From: SMWD01 sp002729875
GTDB lineage: Bacteria; Pseudomonadota; Gammaproteobacteria; Steroidobacterales; GCA-2729495
Assembly (NCBI GenBank): GCA_036010905.1
Contig: DASCMH010000036.1
Coordinates: 33,475 to 97,474, forward strand
Length of the DNA: 64,000 nt
Direction of reading: 5' to 3'
Shown here: positions 54,317 to 62,243 of the stretch, one piece after another
How the letters are laid out: each line of letters begins with the position of its first letter
How positions within the stretch are numbered: the first letter of the stretch is position 1
Translations under genes and position numbers: made by a program
The notes under the pieces: model-generated
Told to the model about the DNA's origin: nothing
The model's database searches: none
What the model saw: only the letters and a program-made list of their open reading frames with translations

Positions 54317-55132
54317 ATGAAAACATTCGGCATGCTTCGCTCGCTGGTAACCGGACTCGTGGTCGGTTTGCTGGCTATCTGGGTGGCGCCTGTGGTTCAT
54401 GCGGATGACCCGCTGCAGCCAACCGTCCTGATTACCGGTTCTAACCGCGGTATAGGCTTTGAACTCGCGCGGCAATACGCACAGCGTGGCTGGGGGGTCA
54501 TTGCAACCTGCCGGACCCCGGAACAGGCCGTTGCGTTGCAGAATCTGGCTGTCGAGTATTCCAATATCCTGATCGAACGTCTAGACGTAACCGATTTTGC
54601 CTCTATCGACACCGTCGCAGAGAAATACCGCGGTGTTCCAATTGATGTGCTGATCAATAATGCCGGTATCCTGGGTGATAACGACAAGCAGAAATTCGGT
54701 ACCTTTGACTTCTCGGCGTTCGATGAAGTAATGGCCGTTAATACCAAGGGTCCGATCCGGATGGTTGAGGTATTTGTCGATCATGTCGCGGCCAGCGATA
54801 TGAAAAAGATCATGAATATCTCCAGTGCTGTCGCTTCAATCCAGATGACGTTTGGCGGGCAGGTTTTTTACCGTGCCAGTAAGGCGGCGCTGAACATGTC
54901 CATGCGCACCCTGGCAAAGGAATTGCGACATTCGGATAACCCTGAGCGCAAAGCCTTGATTTTCGGCCTGATCGATCCGGGTGTCGTTGATACCGGGTTC
55001 GCAAAGAATGTACCAATCCCGATGATTCAAGCTGACGAGTCTGCGGCAGCAGTCATTCGGGTGATCGATTCTTATGACCGCAAAACCTCGGCTGCATTTT
55101 TGCGTTATACGGGGCAGAAAATGCCGTGGTAA
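54317..55132 (+). CDS. Short-chain dehydrogenase/reductase with N-terminal signal peptide
   Basis: From ATG 54317 the product has 271 residues. Residues 1-29 look like a Sec signal (LVTGLVVGLLAIWVAPVVHA, cut after VHA). The rest is a classical SDR: cofactor motif TGSNRGIGF at 40-48, DVLINNAGIL, MNISSAVAS, and the active-site YRASK with Tyr and Lys. No twin-arginine motif is seen. The acidic-residue end of strand 2 was not identified with confidence, so NADH or NADPH is open. GTG 54383 would give a cytosolic form, but it has no good ribosome-binding site. ATG 54305 is also in frame. Confidence 0.85.
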   Translation: MKTFGMLRSLVTGLVVGLLAIWVAPVVHADDPLQPTVLITGSNRGIGFELARQYAQRGWGVIATCRTPEQAVALQNLAVEYSNILIERLDVTDFASIDTVAEKYRGVPIDVLINNAGILGDNDKQKFGTFDFSAFDEVMAVNTKGPIRMVEVFVDHVAASDMKKIMNISSAVASIQMTFGGQVFYRASKAALNMSMRTLAKELRHSDNPERKALIFGLIDPGVVDTGFAKNVPIPMIQADESAAAVIRVIDSYDRKTSAAFLRYTGQKMPW

Positions 55133-55405
55133 CCGGCAGTACCCGTAATACAGCCCCTCGGCCTGGCCCGAGGTCACAGCGTCATGTTGACTCATCGCTG
55201 TGTATCGGCTATCTGTCAACCGGAATAGTGACCACTGAAAGGGCTGTATCGCATGCTCGTAGTCGGATAATCGGTACTGCAATCCGCTGGACGGGGTTTG
55301 CCCGGGCGGCGCGACGATTCGAGCTGTCGTTGGTGTATAAGCGTCATGTGATAGCAGTTGCGATGAGTCGGCAACCGGATCAACCCGTACTGGAGACCTG
55401 ATACG

Positions 55406-56257
55406 ATGTTTAGTCGCCGTCAATTTATTTTGGGAGTGAGCGGAGCCGGTATCGGGCTGTCTGGCGGGCCGATATTCGCTCGTACAGGTCTGGACCTTGT
55501 AGACCGTACTGATTTTTTGCAGGCTGCGATCAAGATGCGCGGCAGTACCGATGAGCGCTTGTGTATTGGCTGGGTTACGGGAACGCGTTATGCGGTCATT
55601 GAGCACCGGGCGATACCGATAATGGGATTATTGGCTGCGACCTTCACGCAATATCGGTTGATGCAACCCGGCATGTACACGGCAAAGTCGATCGAAGTGG
55701 CTTATTTCATTGATGTGGAGACCCGCAAGTTGATCGAAACCTGGCGTAATCCCTTTACTGACCGGGTTGTCGACGTACCGAAAACCCGCATGGGACCATC
55801 GCAGTTCACGCTTACGGCTGATGGGCTGGAACTTCAGCGTGCGGCAGGCGAGGCGGTCGGTATGGAACTGAATCATCGGTTCAAACCCGCTGTCGTGCGC
55901 GGCAATGATGTCTGGATTACTGAAGTGATTGATGTCAGTGGGACACCGCAGGGCAAGGCAGCGAAACCGTTTGTTTATAATGAGATGACGACCTATCAGG
56001 CGAAGTTGTCGGAACTGGCTAATCCGGCCCTGGCCACGGTGCCCACCAATGTGTCGTTCCATGGTCTTGTGACATTCAGACCGTGGATGGGGTTTGGTGA
56101 TATGCCCGGTCATACAACCGCGAGCGGCGGCGGCACGCGTTCGACGTCAATGGCCGATCTGCCACAGTACTATCTTGAACTCACGCGTGAATTCAATCCG
56201 GACGTCATTGAAGATCCACTCGCCGTCCTGAACGCGGACCCCCACACCGGCAGATGA
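55406..56257 (+). CDS. DUF1838 family protein with Tat signal
   Basis: The 283-residue protein starts with FSRRQFILGVSGAGIGL, a twin-arginine signal, so it is exported folded. The mature part has the DUF1838 layout: DLVDRTDFLQAAIKMRGS, VAYFIDVETRKLIETWRNPF, GPSQFTLTADGLEL and FRPWMGFGDMPGHTTAS near the end. The family's reaction is unknown to me. Its ATGA end overlaps the methyltransferase start, so the two are coupled. It follows the SDR after 273 bases that hold no clear gene. Confidence 0.85.
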   Translation: MFSRRQFILGVSGAGIGLSGGPIFARTGLDLVDRTDFLQAAIKMRGSTDERLCIGWVTGTRYAVIEHRAIPIMGLLAATFTQYRLMQPGMYTAKSIEVAYFIDVETRKLIETWRNPFTDRVVDVPKTRMGPSQFTLTADGLELQRAAGEAVGMELNHRFKPAVVRGNDVWITEVIDVSGTPQGKAAKPFVYNEMTTYQAKLSELANPALATVPTNVSFHGLVTFRPWMGFGDMPGHTTASGGGTRSTSMADLPQYYLELTREFNPDVIEDPLAVLNADPHTGR

Positions 56258-57273
56258 GCGAGTCGCCGACCGCAAAAGAATTCCTGCTCAATGTCACCGG
56301 CCAGTTATTGCTGGCGCGTGCGCTGGGTATTGTGGTTGATCTGGGGATTGCCGATATTGTTGCTGACGGCGCAAAAACAATGGAGGAACTGGCCGCGGCA
56401 ACCGGTTGTGAGCAGGACTCATTGTACCGATTGCTCAGGATGCTCGGCGGTCATGGCGTGTTTGCCGAAGATGAGCAGGGACGCATTGCATTGACGCCAC
56501 GAGCCGAATTGCTGCAAGCCGATCACCCTGATTCGGTGTATGAAATGCTGGCGCTCGGCTGGCAGGATGTGCAATGGAATACCTACCAGGCGCTACCGGA
56601 AGCGGTGTTAACCGGTGAGACTGCATTCGAGATTGCCCACGGCAAGGGTTTTTTCGATTACCTGGCCGAACGTCCGGAACTGAATGCGTCGTTCGATCGA
56701 CGCATGTCCGGTGTTTCGCGGGCTGAAAATGAGCAGATCGTAAAGGCTTATGAGTTCGGCAATTATGCACCCGTGATTGATATCGGCGGCGGGCAGGGGG
56801 GCTTGCTGGCTGCAATTGTCCGGCGCTATCCGGGTATTGCGGCCGCATTATATGAACAGCCGCAGGTGTTGACAGATTCCGCCGACCTGCGCGAGGCCGG
56901 CGTCCTCGATGCGGTTGCGCGGATTGCCGGCAATTTTTTTAATGACGTGCCGCCCGGGTTCGGATTGTATGTTATGAAAAGGATTATCCATGACTGGGAA
57001 GATGAGCGCGCCGTCGGGATTTTGCGCCATTGCCGTGATGCGATGAGCGGGACCAGCCGCTTGCTGGTCATCGATGCGGTCATGAAAGCGGGCAATGAGC
57101 CGGATCCGAACAAGAATCTGGATCTCAACATCATGGCATTAACGCCCGGCAGAGAGCGTACCAAAGAGGAATTTGCGGCCCTGTTTGCCGCAGCGGGCCT
57201 GCGTCTGACGCGCGTGATCCCGACGCAGCGTCCCTCCACTTTGTCACTTGTGGAAGGGGAGCGGGCAGGATAA
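56254..57273 (+). CDS. SAM-dependent O-methyltransferase family protein
   Basis: The 339-residue product resembles plant-type (PF00891) O-methyltransferases. An N-terminal winged-helix dimerization domain (about 1-100: LLARALGIVVDLGIADIVADGAKTMEELA in order) precedes the Rossmann domain. The SAM motif is VIDIGGGQGGLLAAIVRRYP, and MKRIIHDWEDERAVGIL is the catalytic His-Asp region, with His as the expected general base. Substrates in this family are usually phenols, naphthols or similar small molecules. The gene overlaps DUF1838, suggesting a shared pathway, but the methyltransferase is cytosolic and the other two appear exported. Confidence 0.88.
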   Translation: MSESPTAKEFLLNVTGQLLLARALGIVVDLGIADIVADGAKTMEELAAATGCEQDSLYRLLRMLGGHGVFAEDEQGRIALTPRAELLQADHPDSVYEMLALGWQDVQWNTYQALPEAVLTGETAFEIAHGKGFFDYLAERPELNASFDRRMSGVSRAENEQIVKAYEFGNYAPVIDIGGGQGGLLAAIVRRYPGIAAALYEQPQVLTDSADLREAGVLDAVARIAGNFFNDVPPGFGLYVMKRIIHDWEDERAVGILRHCRDAMSGTSRLLVIDAVMKAGNEPDPNKNLDLNIMALTPGRERTKEEFAALFAAAGLRLTRVIPTQRPSTLSLVEGERAG

Positions 57274-57315
57274 CCACATAAAATGTGTTTAACCTGACCG
57301 GTCGTCACCGGTAGA

Positions 57316-57615
57316 ATGCACCCTATGCGTCATATTCGCTTCAGTACTTTACGAGGATCACGGTCGAGCAATCCGTTCGTCCAGTTATTTGGGCTGGTCA
57401 TCGGCATTATTCTGTTCATCGGCGCTGTGTTACTGGGTGGGGTGATCATCGCGGCACTTATCGGGTTCTTGCTGGTTGCCGGGCTCATTCTTTATATTCG
57501 CATCTGGTGGCTGACCCGTAAGGCTGTTCGGCAGCAGCAGCAGGGGCAGGCCTCTTTCGTTGAGGCGGAATACCAGGTGATCGAACCATCATCAACCGAC
57601 GACCAGCAGCGTTGA
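57316..57615 (+). CDS. Small membrane protein, unknown
   Basis: A 99-residue protein with one long or two close hydrophobic helices (LFGLVIGIILFIGAVLLGGVIIAALIGFLLVAG) and a cytosolic C-terminal tail (QQQQGQASFVEAEYQVIEPS). No known family is recognised; similar small proteins occur in gammaproteobacteria. An in-frame ATG at 57325 is an alternative start. It precedes the degenerate histidine phosphatase by about 40 bases and may share its transcript. Confidence 0.65.
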   Translation: MHPMRHIRFSTLRGSRSSNPFVQLFGLVIGIILFIGAVLLGGVIIAALIGFLLVAGLILYIRIWWLTRKAVRQQQQGQASFVEAEYQVIEPSSTDDQQR

Positions 57616-57652
57616 CTGCGGTCAGTTGTATAAAGAGGAAGACTCGACACTC

Positions 57653-58219
57653 GTGGATGACAAGCGACGAAAACGGCGCCGCCAGCGAAGATTTATTGCC
57701 AGCGCACTGTTCCTGGTCGTAGCGTTAAGCCTGGCCTGGGTTTTTGAGTCGCAGGCAACCACAACAGTTGTATTCGTGCGGTTTGCTGAAACCCTGGATT
57801 CTGCTGAACAGAACCCGGGTCTCAGTCCGGCCGGTCAGCGTCGCGCCATCGAACTTGCCAGGGTGGTTGGCTCGATTGATGTCGTTGCCGGCATTGATGC
57901 AATTATTGCCACCCAATTTCGCAGTACCCAGGAAACGGCCGAACCATTGGCCGGGCAATTACAGATTCCGGTACAGGTTGTCGATTCAAAGAATATTAAA
58001 GGTCTGACGCAATTAATCCTGAATGAGTACAAAGGCAGGATCGTGCTCGTGATCACTGATTCAGAAGCGTTACCGTTGTTAATTCGAGAGTTCCATGGCA
58101 GCAAGCGTCTTGCACCAATCGTCGAGCGTGAGCATGACAATCTGTATTTGGTCAGCATCCCGTGGTACGGAAAGGTCAAGACCCTGCAACTGAAATACGG
58201 AACACCGTATCGTCCATAA
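57653..58219 (+). CDS. Membrane-anchored degenerate histidine phosphatase
   Basis: I choose GTG 57653, 11 bases after AAGAGGAAG, giving 188 residues. A basic segment (DDKRRKRRRQRRF) and one membrane helix (SALFLVVALSLAWVF) anchor the protein. The rest follows the phosphoglycerate-mutase/SixA fold: TTTVVFVRFAE, LSPAGQRRAIELARVV, ATQFRSTQETAEPLA. Both catalytic histidines appear lost: RHGE/RHAE is RFAE and the second GH motif region reads VITDSEALP. It is therefore probably not a phosphatase; binding or a structural role is possible. TTG 57626 is an alternative start. Confidence 0.75.
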   Translation: MDDKRRKRRRQRRFIASALFLVVALSLAWVFESQATTTVVFVRFAETLDSAEQNPGLSPAGQRRAIELARVVGSIDVVAGIDAIIATQFRSTQETAEPLAGQLQIPVQVVDSKNIKGLTQLILNEYKGRIVLVITDSEALPLLIREFHGSKRLAPIVEREHDNLYLVSIPWYGKVKTLQLKYGTPYRP

Positions 58220-58222
58220 CTG

Positions 58223-58642
58223 ATGGCGGTTTATCAGCATACGATCGAAGTTGCGACGGACGGACGCAGTACGGTTGATATCAGCAACCAGGTGCAGGCA
58301 ATCGTCAGTCGGTCTGATATCGAATCCGGTATTTGCCAGGTCTTTGTGCAGCACACGAGCGCATCGCTCATGTTGACCGAGAATGCGGATCCCGAAGTGC
58401 GGCGTGATTTAGAAGTGTTCATGTCTCGTGCGGTGCCGGACGGCGATTCAATTTACCGGCATACCATGGAAGGGCCGGACGATATGTCTGCGCATGTGCG
58501 TAGTGTATTGACCCAGTCCGGGCTTAGCGTGCCGGTTGGCGATGGCCGCTGTCTGCTCGGCACCTGGCAGGGAATCTACCTGTGGGAGCATCGAACCACC
58601 GGCCACAACAGGTGCATGGTTGTGACGGTGATCGGTGAGTAA
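58223..58642 (+). CDS. yjbQ: YjbQ family protein (UPF0047)
   Basis: The 139-residue protein has the family's features: TDGRSTVDISNQVQAIV, FVQHTSASLMLTENADPEVRRDLE and GRCLLGTWQGIYLWEHR. E. coli YjbQ shows thiamine-phosphate synthase side activity and is annotated as a secondary enzyme of that kind. A thiamine riboswitch and operon start about 450 bases downstream, which is suggestive but separated by a DksA-like gene. It starts 3 bases after the previous stop. Confidence 0.88.
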   Translation: MAVYQHTIEVATDGRSTVDISNQVQAIVSRSDIESGICQVFVQHTSASLMLTENADPEVRRDLEVFMSRAVPDGDSIYRHTMEGPDDMSAHVRSVLTQSGLSVPVGDGRCLLGTWQGIYLWEHRTTGHNRCMVVTVIGE

Positions 58643-58985
58643 CGACATTGATCGGGCATTCTTTCGTGCACGATTGATTGCGCTGCGCGGCGATATATTG
58701 AAACTCAGTGAAACGGGTGATCAGGCGGCGCAGACCGTTGAACTCGACCAGGCAAAGGTGGGTCGTTTGTCGCGCATGGATGCACTACAGGCGCAGGCCA
58801 TGTCCCTCGAATCAAAACGACGCAGAGAGATTCACCTGCAACAAATTGAAGCTGCGTTAACCCGGATCGAGAATGATGACTATGGGCGTTGTATCGACTG
58901 TGATGAGATCATAGCGCACCGGCGCCTTGAGTTTGATCCGGCAGTGATGCGTTGCATTGATTGCGCTGATAAAAATGAGCTATAA
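58635..58985 (+). CDS. TraR/DksA-type zinc finger protein
   Basis: The 116-residue product begins at GTG 58635 overlapping yjbQ. Most of it is a coiled coil (about 10-75, LESKRRREIHLQQIEAALTRIE), and the C-terminal four-cysteine zinc finger is CIDCDEIIAHRRLEFDPAVMRCIDC. DksA-like proteins enter the RNA polymerase secondary channel, but this is shorter than DksA (151) and lacks its N-terminal part and the DxxDxA tip. It could be a short DksA-fold regulator. It is the last gene before the thiamine region. Confidence 0.88.
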   Translation: MSNDIDRAFFRARLIALRGDILKLSETGDQAAQTVELDQAKVGRLSRMDALQAQAMSLESKRRREIHLQQIEAALTRIENDDYGRCIDCDEIIAHRRLEFDPAVMRCIDCADKNEL

Positions 58986-59092
58986 AATATTTTTATGACA
59001 GATTGAAATTACTGCTTGTATGTCTTGTTATTGCATGCGTTCCAAGCTGCAGGATATCGCTTGATTTGCAATCTTTTGCTATAGTCAGATTT

Positions 59093-59172
59093 CCTTAGGG
59101 GTGGCCGGTAAGGCCTGAGACCTGTTGTAGGGACCCTTAGAACCTGATCCGGTTAATACCGGCGTAGGAAGA
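59093..59172 (+). ncRNA. TPP riboswitch (THI element)
   Basis: The conserved core is present in order: GGGGTG (59098-59103), GGCCTGAGA, ACCCTT, GAACCTGATCCGGTTAATACC and GGCGTAGGAAG. CTGAGA at 59115-59120 and the CCTGATC region are the thiamine-pyrophosphate-binding elements. About 70 bases separate it from the TonB-dependent receptor ATG; GGAG at 59230-59233 is the ribosome-binding site. Binding of TPP should lower expression. Whether control is by translation or termination cannot be told; no clear T-tract is seen. Confidence 0.95.
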
Positions 59173-59242
59173 GGTAACGTGTTCCGTACTTCCCACCGAC
59201 CGTCGTGATCCGGATTTCTAGATTAATACGGAGATCCTGAAA

Positions 59243-61348
59243 ATGCCGTGGTATTCCCGGGCGAGAGCCATTATTTTTTGTTATCTGGCTGGCTCAGCAA
59301 TAGCAGCCTTTGCCCCTTCGGTGTGGGCTACAGATGAGCTTGTTGTGTCAGCCTTTCGAGAGATCGGTCCAGAGCGGTTGGCTGCGAGCATCACCGTGCT
59401 CGACAGCGAGGATATCAGCCAGTCGACAGTCCAGCACTTCGAAGAACTGATTGACCTGGTACCGAATCTTAACTATTCCGGCGATGGTAACCGTGCACGC
59501 TATTTGCAGATTCGTGGCATTGGCGAACTCGAGCAATACCAGGGTGCGCCAAATCCTTCCGTCGGTTTCATCATCGATGATATTGATTTATCCGGCCTGG
59601 GCAGTACCGCGACCTTATTTGATGTCGAGCAGATAGATGTTTTGCGCGGGCCGCAGGGAACCCGTCACGGCGCCAATGCCCTTGCCGGGCTCATTTACGT
59701 GAAATCCGCCGATCCGGCTGCTGCCTTTGAGTCGCGCATTGAAGCTACGGCCGGCAGTGACAACACCGCTGCACTCGGCGCCATGCTGGGCGGACCCATT
59801 GGCAACGGCGCCGGCTACCGACTCGCTGTGCAGAAATATGAGAGTGACGGTTTTCAGCGCAATATCACTCTTGGTCGGAACGACACCAACGACAATTCCG
59901 AACTGACAGCGCGCGGCAAGCTACGCTTGCAACCGGGTGAAAACTGGCAACTTGATCTGGCCGGCCTGTATGCCGATATCAACGATGGCTATGACGCCTG
60001 GGCGGTTGATAATAATGGTTCAGTGACTTACTCCGACAAGCCGGGCAAGGATGCCCAGGAAACTTCGGCCGGTTCGGCCAGGGTGACGGGGGAATTCGGT
60101 GACTTTGCGACGTTTGTCAGCATAACAAGCTTTGCCAATACAGAATCACTTTTCAGCTTTGATGCCGATTGGGGTAGTGATACATTCTGGGATACGCCGC
60201 AATTCGGCAATTCTGTTTATGACTATTTTTCAACGACAAATCGTGATCGTGACACTTTCAGCCAGGAATTCAGGTTGGTTTCGGGGACTGCGAGCAAGTT
60301 GTTCGGATACGTCGACTGGCTGGTCGGTATTTACGCCCAGAATCTGGATGAACGAATTGATGTTGTAGATTTTGGCCGTGACGATTACTGGTGCATTGTT
60401 CAGTGTGTGACACCGTTTACCAGTTCATTCGACTCGGAAAGCCGGGCGGTGTTTGGCGAACTCGCAATACCCTTTGGTGAGTCATGGCAACTCGATATCG
60501 GCCTGCGTTGGGAATCATGGCAGGCTGATTATGCCGACGCCAGTGCAACCTTTGCACCGGATGACAACCTGTGGGGCGGGCATGTAAATCTGAGTTTCCA
60601 GGCATCGGATACGACGATGATCTTTGGCCGCATTGCCCGCGGCTACAAGGCCGGCGGGTTTAACCTGGATGCGAACGCACCCGCGGATAAAATAATGTAT
60701 GCCAAAGAGACATTATGGAACTACGAGGCCGGTGTTAAATATCTCAGTGCAGACCGCTTGTTGCGCGCTGATCTTGTGGCATTCTTCATGGATCGTGATG
60801 ACATGCAGGTTAAAGTGCCGGTACAGGACGCTATCGGTAATCCGATTGCGTTCTCATTTTTGACCGACAATGCGCAAGAGGGAAGGAACCAGGGTATTGA
60901 GGCCAGTGTCGATTGGCAGGTGACCGAAGCCTGGAGCCTGTTTGGTGCTTTCGGTTTGCTGGATGCCGATATCAAGCGCTTCAATTACATTCGGGACCTC
61001 GAGGGGCGCGATCAGGCGCATGCGCCGGCTTATAACTTCTCACTGGGCGCGCTATGGCAACATGAACAAGGCTGGTTTGTACGGGCAGACATGACGGGTA
61101 AGGATGAGTTTTATTACGACTACAGTCACGATCAGAAATCGACGGCCTACGAACAGGTTAATCTGCGGCTAGGCAGGGTGTGGGACGCCTGGTCCCTCTA
61201 TCTTTGGGGGCGAAATATTTTTGATGAAAGCTACTTTGTGCGTGGTTTCTACTTCGGCAATGAACCACCGGGCTTCCCGGAGCGACTCTATACACAGACC
61301 GGTGATCCGCGCCAGGTTGGGCTGACACTGAACTGGGAATTTCAATAA
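59243..61348 (+). CDS. TonB-dependent outer-membrane receptor, TPP-controlled, probable thiamine receptor
   Basis: The 701-residue protein has a signal peptide (IIFCYLAGSAIAAFAPSVWA), a plug domain from ELVVSAFREIGPERL through VEQIDVLRGPQGTRHGANALAG and a 22-strand barrel ending GLTLNWEFQ. No classical TonB box can be fixed with certainty. Because the TPP riboswitch lies directly in front and thiamine transport and salvage genes follow, thiamine (or a phosphate or pyrimidine precursor) is the likely substrate. ExbB and ExbD from the window could energize it, but TonB is not here. Confidence 0.93.
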   Translation: MPWYSRARAIIFCYLAGSAIAAFAPSVWATDELVVSAFREIGPERLAASITVLDSEDISQSTVQHFEELIDLVPNLNYSGDGNRARYLQIRGIGELEQYQGAPNPSVGFIIDDIDLSGLGSTATLFDVEQIDVLRGPQGTRHGANALAGLIYVKSADPAAAFESRIEATAGSDNTAALGAMLGGPIGNGAGYRLAVQKYESDGFQRNITLGRNDTNDNSELTARGKLRLQPGENWQLDLAGLYADINDGYDAWAVDNNGSVTYSDKPGKDAQETSAGSARVTGEFGDFATFVSITSFANTESLFSFDADWGSDTFWDTPQFGNSVYDYFSTTNRDRDTFSQEFRLVSGTASKLFGYVDWLVGIYAQNLDERIDVVDFGRDDYWCIVQCVTPFTSSFDSESRAVFGELAIPFGESWQLDIGLRWESWQADYADASATFAPDDNLWGGHVNLSFQASDTTMIFGRIARGYKAGGFNLDANAPADKIMYAKETLWNYEAGVKYLSADRLLRADLVAFFMDRDDMQVKVPVQDAIGNPIAFSFLTDNAQEGRNQGIEASVDWQVTEAWSLFGAFGLLDADIKRFNYIRDLEGRDQAHAPAYNFSLGALWQHEQGWFVRADMTGKDEFYYDYSHDQKSTAYEQVNLRLGRVWDAWSLYLWGRNIFDESYFVRGFYFGNEPPGFPERLYTQTGDPRQVGLTLNWEFQ

Positions 61349-61369
61349 CGGGACGAGGCAAGCAACATC

Positions 61370-61639
61370 ATGATGATAACGGTTGAATTAAGCATGTATC
61401 CGCTCGACGCTGACTACAAGCTGGCGATTCGTGCATTTATCCACAAACTGAGTGCCTGTGATGGGCTCGAAACCGTCACCAATCAGATGAGCACTCAGGT
61501 ACGGGGGGAATTTGATGATGTAATGCCGGCTATCACGGCTTGTCTGAAGCAGGGCATGAGCGATAACGACAAGGTTGTATTCGTCACCAAGTTTCTGAAC
61601 AGTGGGCTCGATATCACGCAAACGCCCGATCTTGTATGA
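61370..61639 (+). CDS. YkoF-like thiamine/HMP-binding protein
   Basis: The 89-residue protein resembles the YkoF/thiamine-binding family: TVELSMYPLDADYKLAIRAFIHKL, TNQMSTQVRGEFDDVMPAI and KVVFVTKFLNSGLDI. Such proteins bind thiamine or its hydroxymethylpyrimidine part and have a ferredoxin-like fold. No signal peptide is seen, so it acts in the cytosol, perhaps as a carrier or sensor. It lies 21 bases after the receptor gene and its end overlaps the likely start of the PnuC-type gene. Confidence 0.82.
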   Translation: MMITVELSMYPLDADYKLAIRAFIHKLSACDGLETVTNQMSTQVRGEFDDVMPAITACLKQGMSDNDKVVFVTKFLNSGLDITQTPDLV

Positions 61640-62243
61640 CCTGATTGACAACGTATCCGCTGCGACCGCGGCAATGTCGCCATGGGAAGCTATCGCCGTA
61701 CTGCTGGCCGTAGCCTATCTCGTTCTTGCCATCCGGCAAAATATCTGGTGCTGGGCTATGGCATTCGCTTCAACGGCTATTTACCTGGTGTTGATGTATC
61801 GCGCGCTGCTGTATATGGAATCGGCGCTGCAAGTGTTCTACCTTGGCATGGCTGTTTACGGCTGGTATCAATGGCGGCATGGGCCCGGAGCAGACCACTC
61901 ACTGCCGGTCAGTCGCTGGCCGCCGGCACGCCATATTGCTGCCATCGTTGCGGTATTGATTGCGACGATAATCAGCGGCCGCTTGCTGAGTGAATACAGT
62001 ACCGCGGCCTTGCCATACCTGGATTCGTTCACGACCTGGGGGGCAATCATCGCGACCTATATGGTGGCCCGTAAGCTGCTGGAAAACTGGTTGTACTGGT
62101 TTGTCATCGACAGTGTGTCGATCTACCTGTACTCCAGTCGTGAGCTCTACCTTACTGCGCTGTTGTTTGCCGGTTATCTCGTGCTGATTGTTATCGGTTA
62201 CCTGTCCTGGCGTAAAGATTTGCGCACGTTGCAACCGGCGTGA
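61602..62243 (+). CDS. pnuT: PnuC/PnuT-type permease, probable thiamine transporter
   Basis: A 213-residue (from GTG 61602) inner-membrane protein of the PnuC family with about seven helices. LAVAYLVLAIRQNIWCWAMAFASTAIYL and YLGMAVYGWYQWRHG are typical, as is the C-terminal ENWLYWFVIDSVSIYLYSSRELYLTALLF. PnuC members carry nicotinamide riboside; those under TPP riboswitches (PnuT) carry thiamine by facilitated diffusion, trapped by a kinase. The start is uncertain: TTG 61632 or ATG 61674 would avoid or reduce the 38-base overlap. The kinase gene starts within its stop codon. Confidence 0.9.
   Translation: MGSISRKRPILYDLIDNVSAATAAMSPWEAIAVLLAVAYLVLAIRQNIWCWAMAFASTAIYLVLMYRALLYMESALQVFYLGMAVYGWYQWRHGPGADHSLPVSRWPPARHIAAIVAVLIATIISGRLLSEYSTAALPYLDSFTTWGAIIATYMVARKLLENWLYWFVIDSVSIYLYSSRELYLTALLFAGYLVLIVIGYLSWRKDLRTLQPA

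Noticed and set aside
54836..55606. 256-codon minus-strand frame across the SDR end and DUF1838 start
   Set aside because: It is antisense to two genes with recognisable motifs, and the translation matches nothing.
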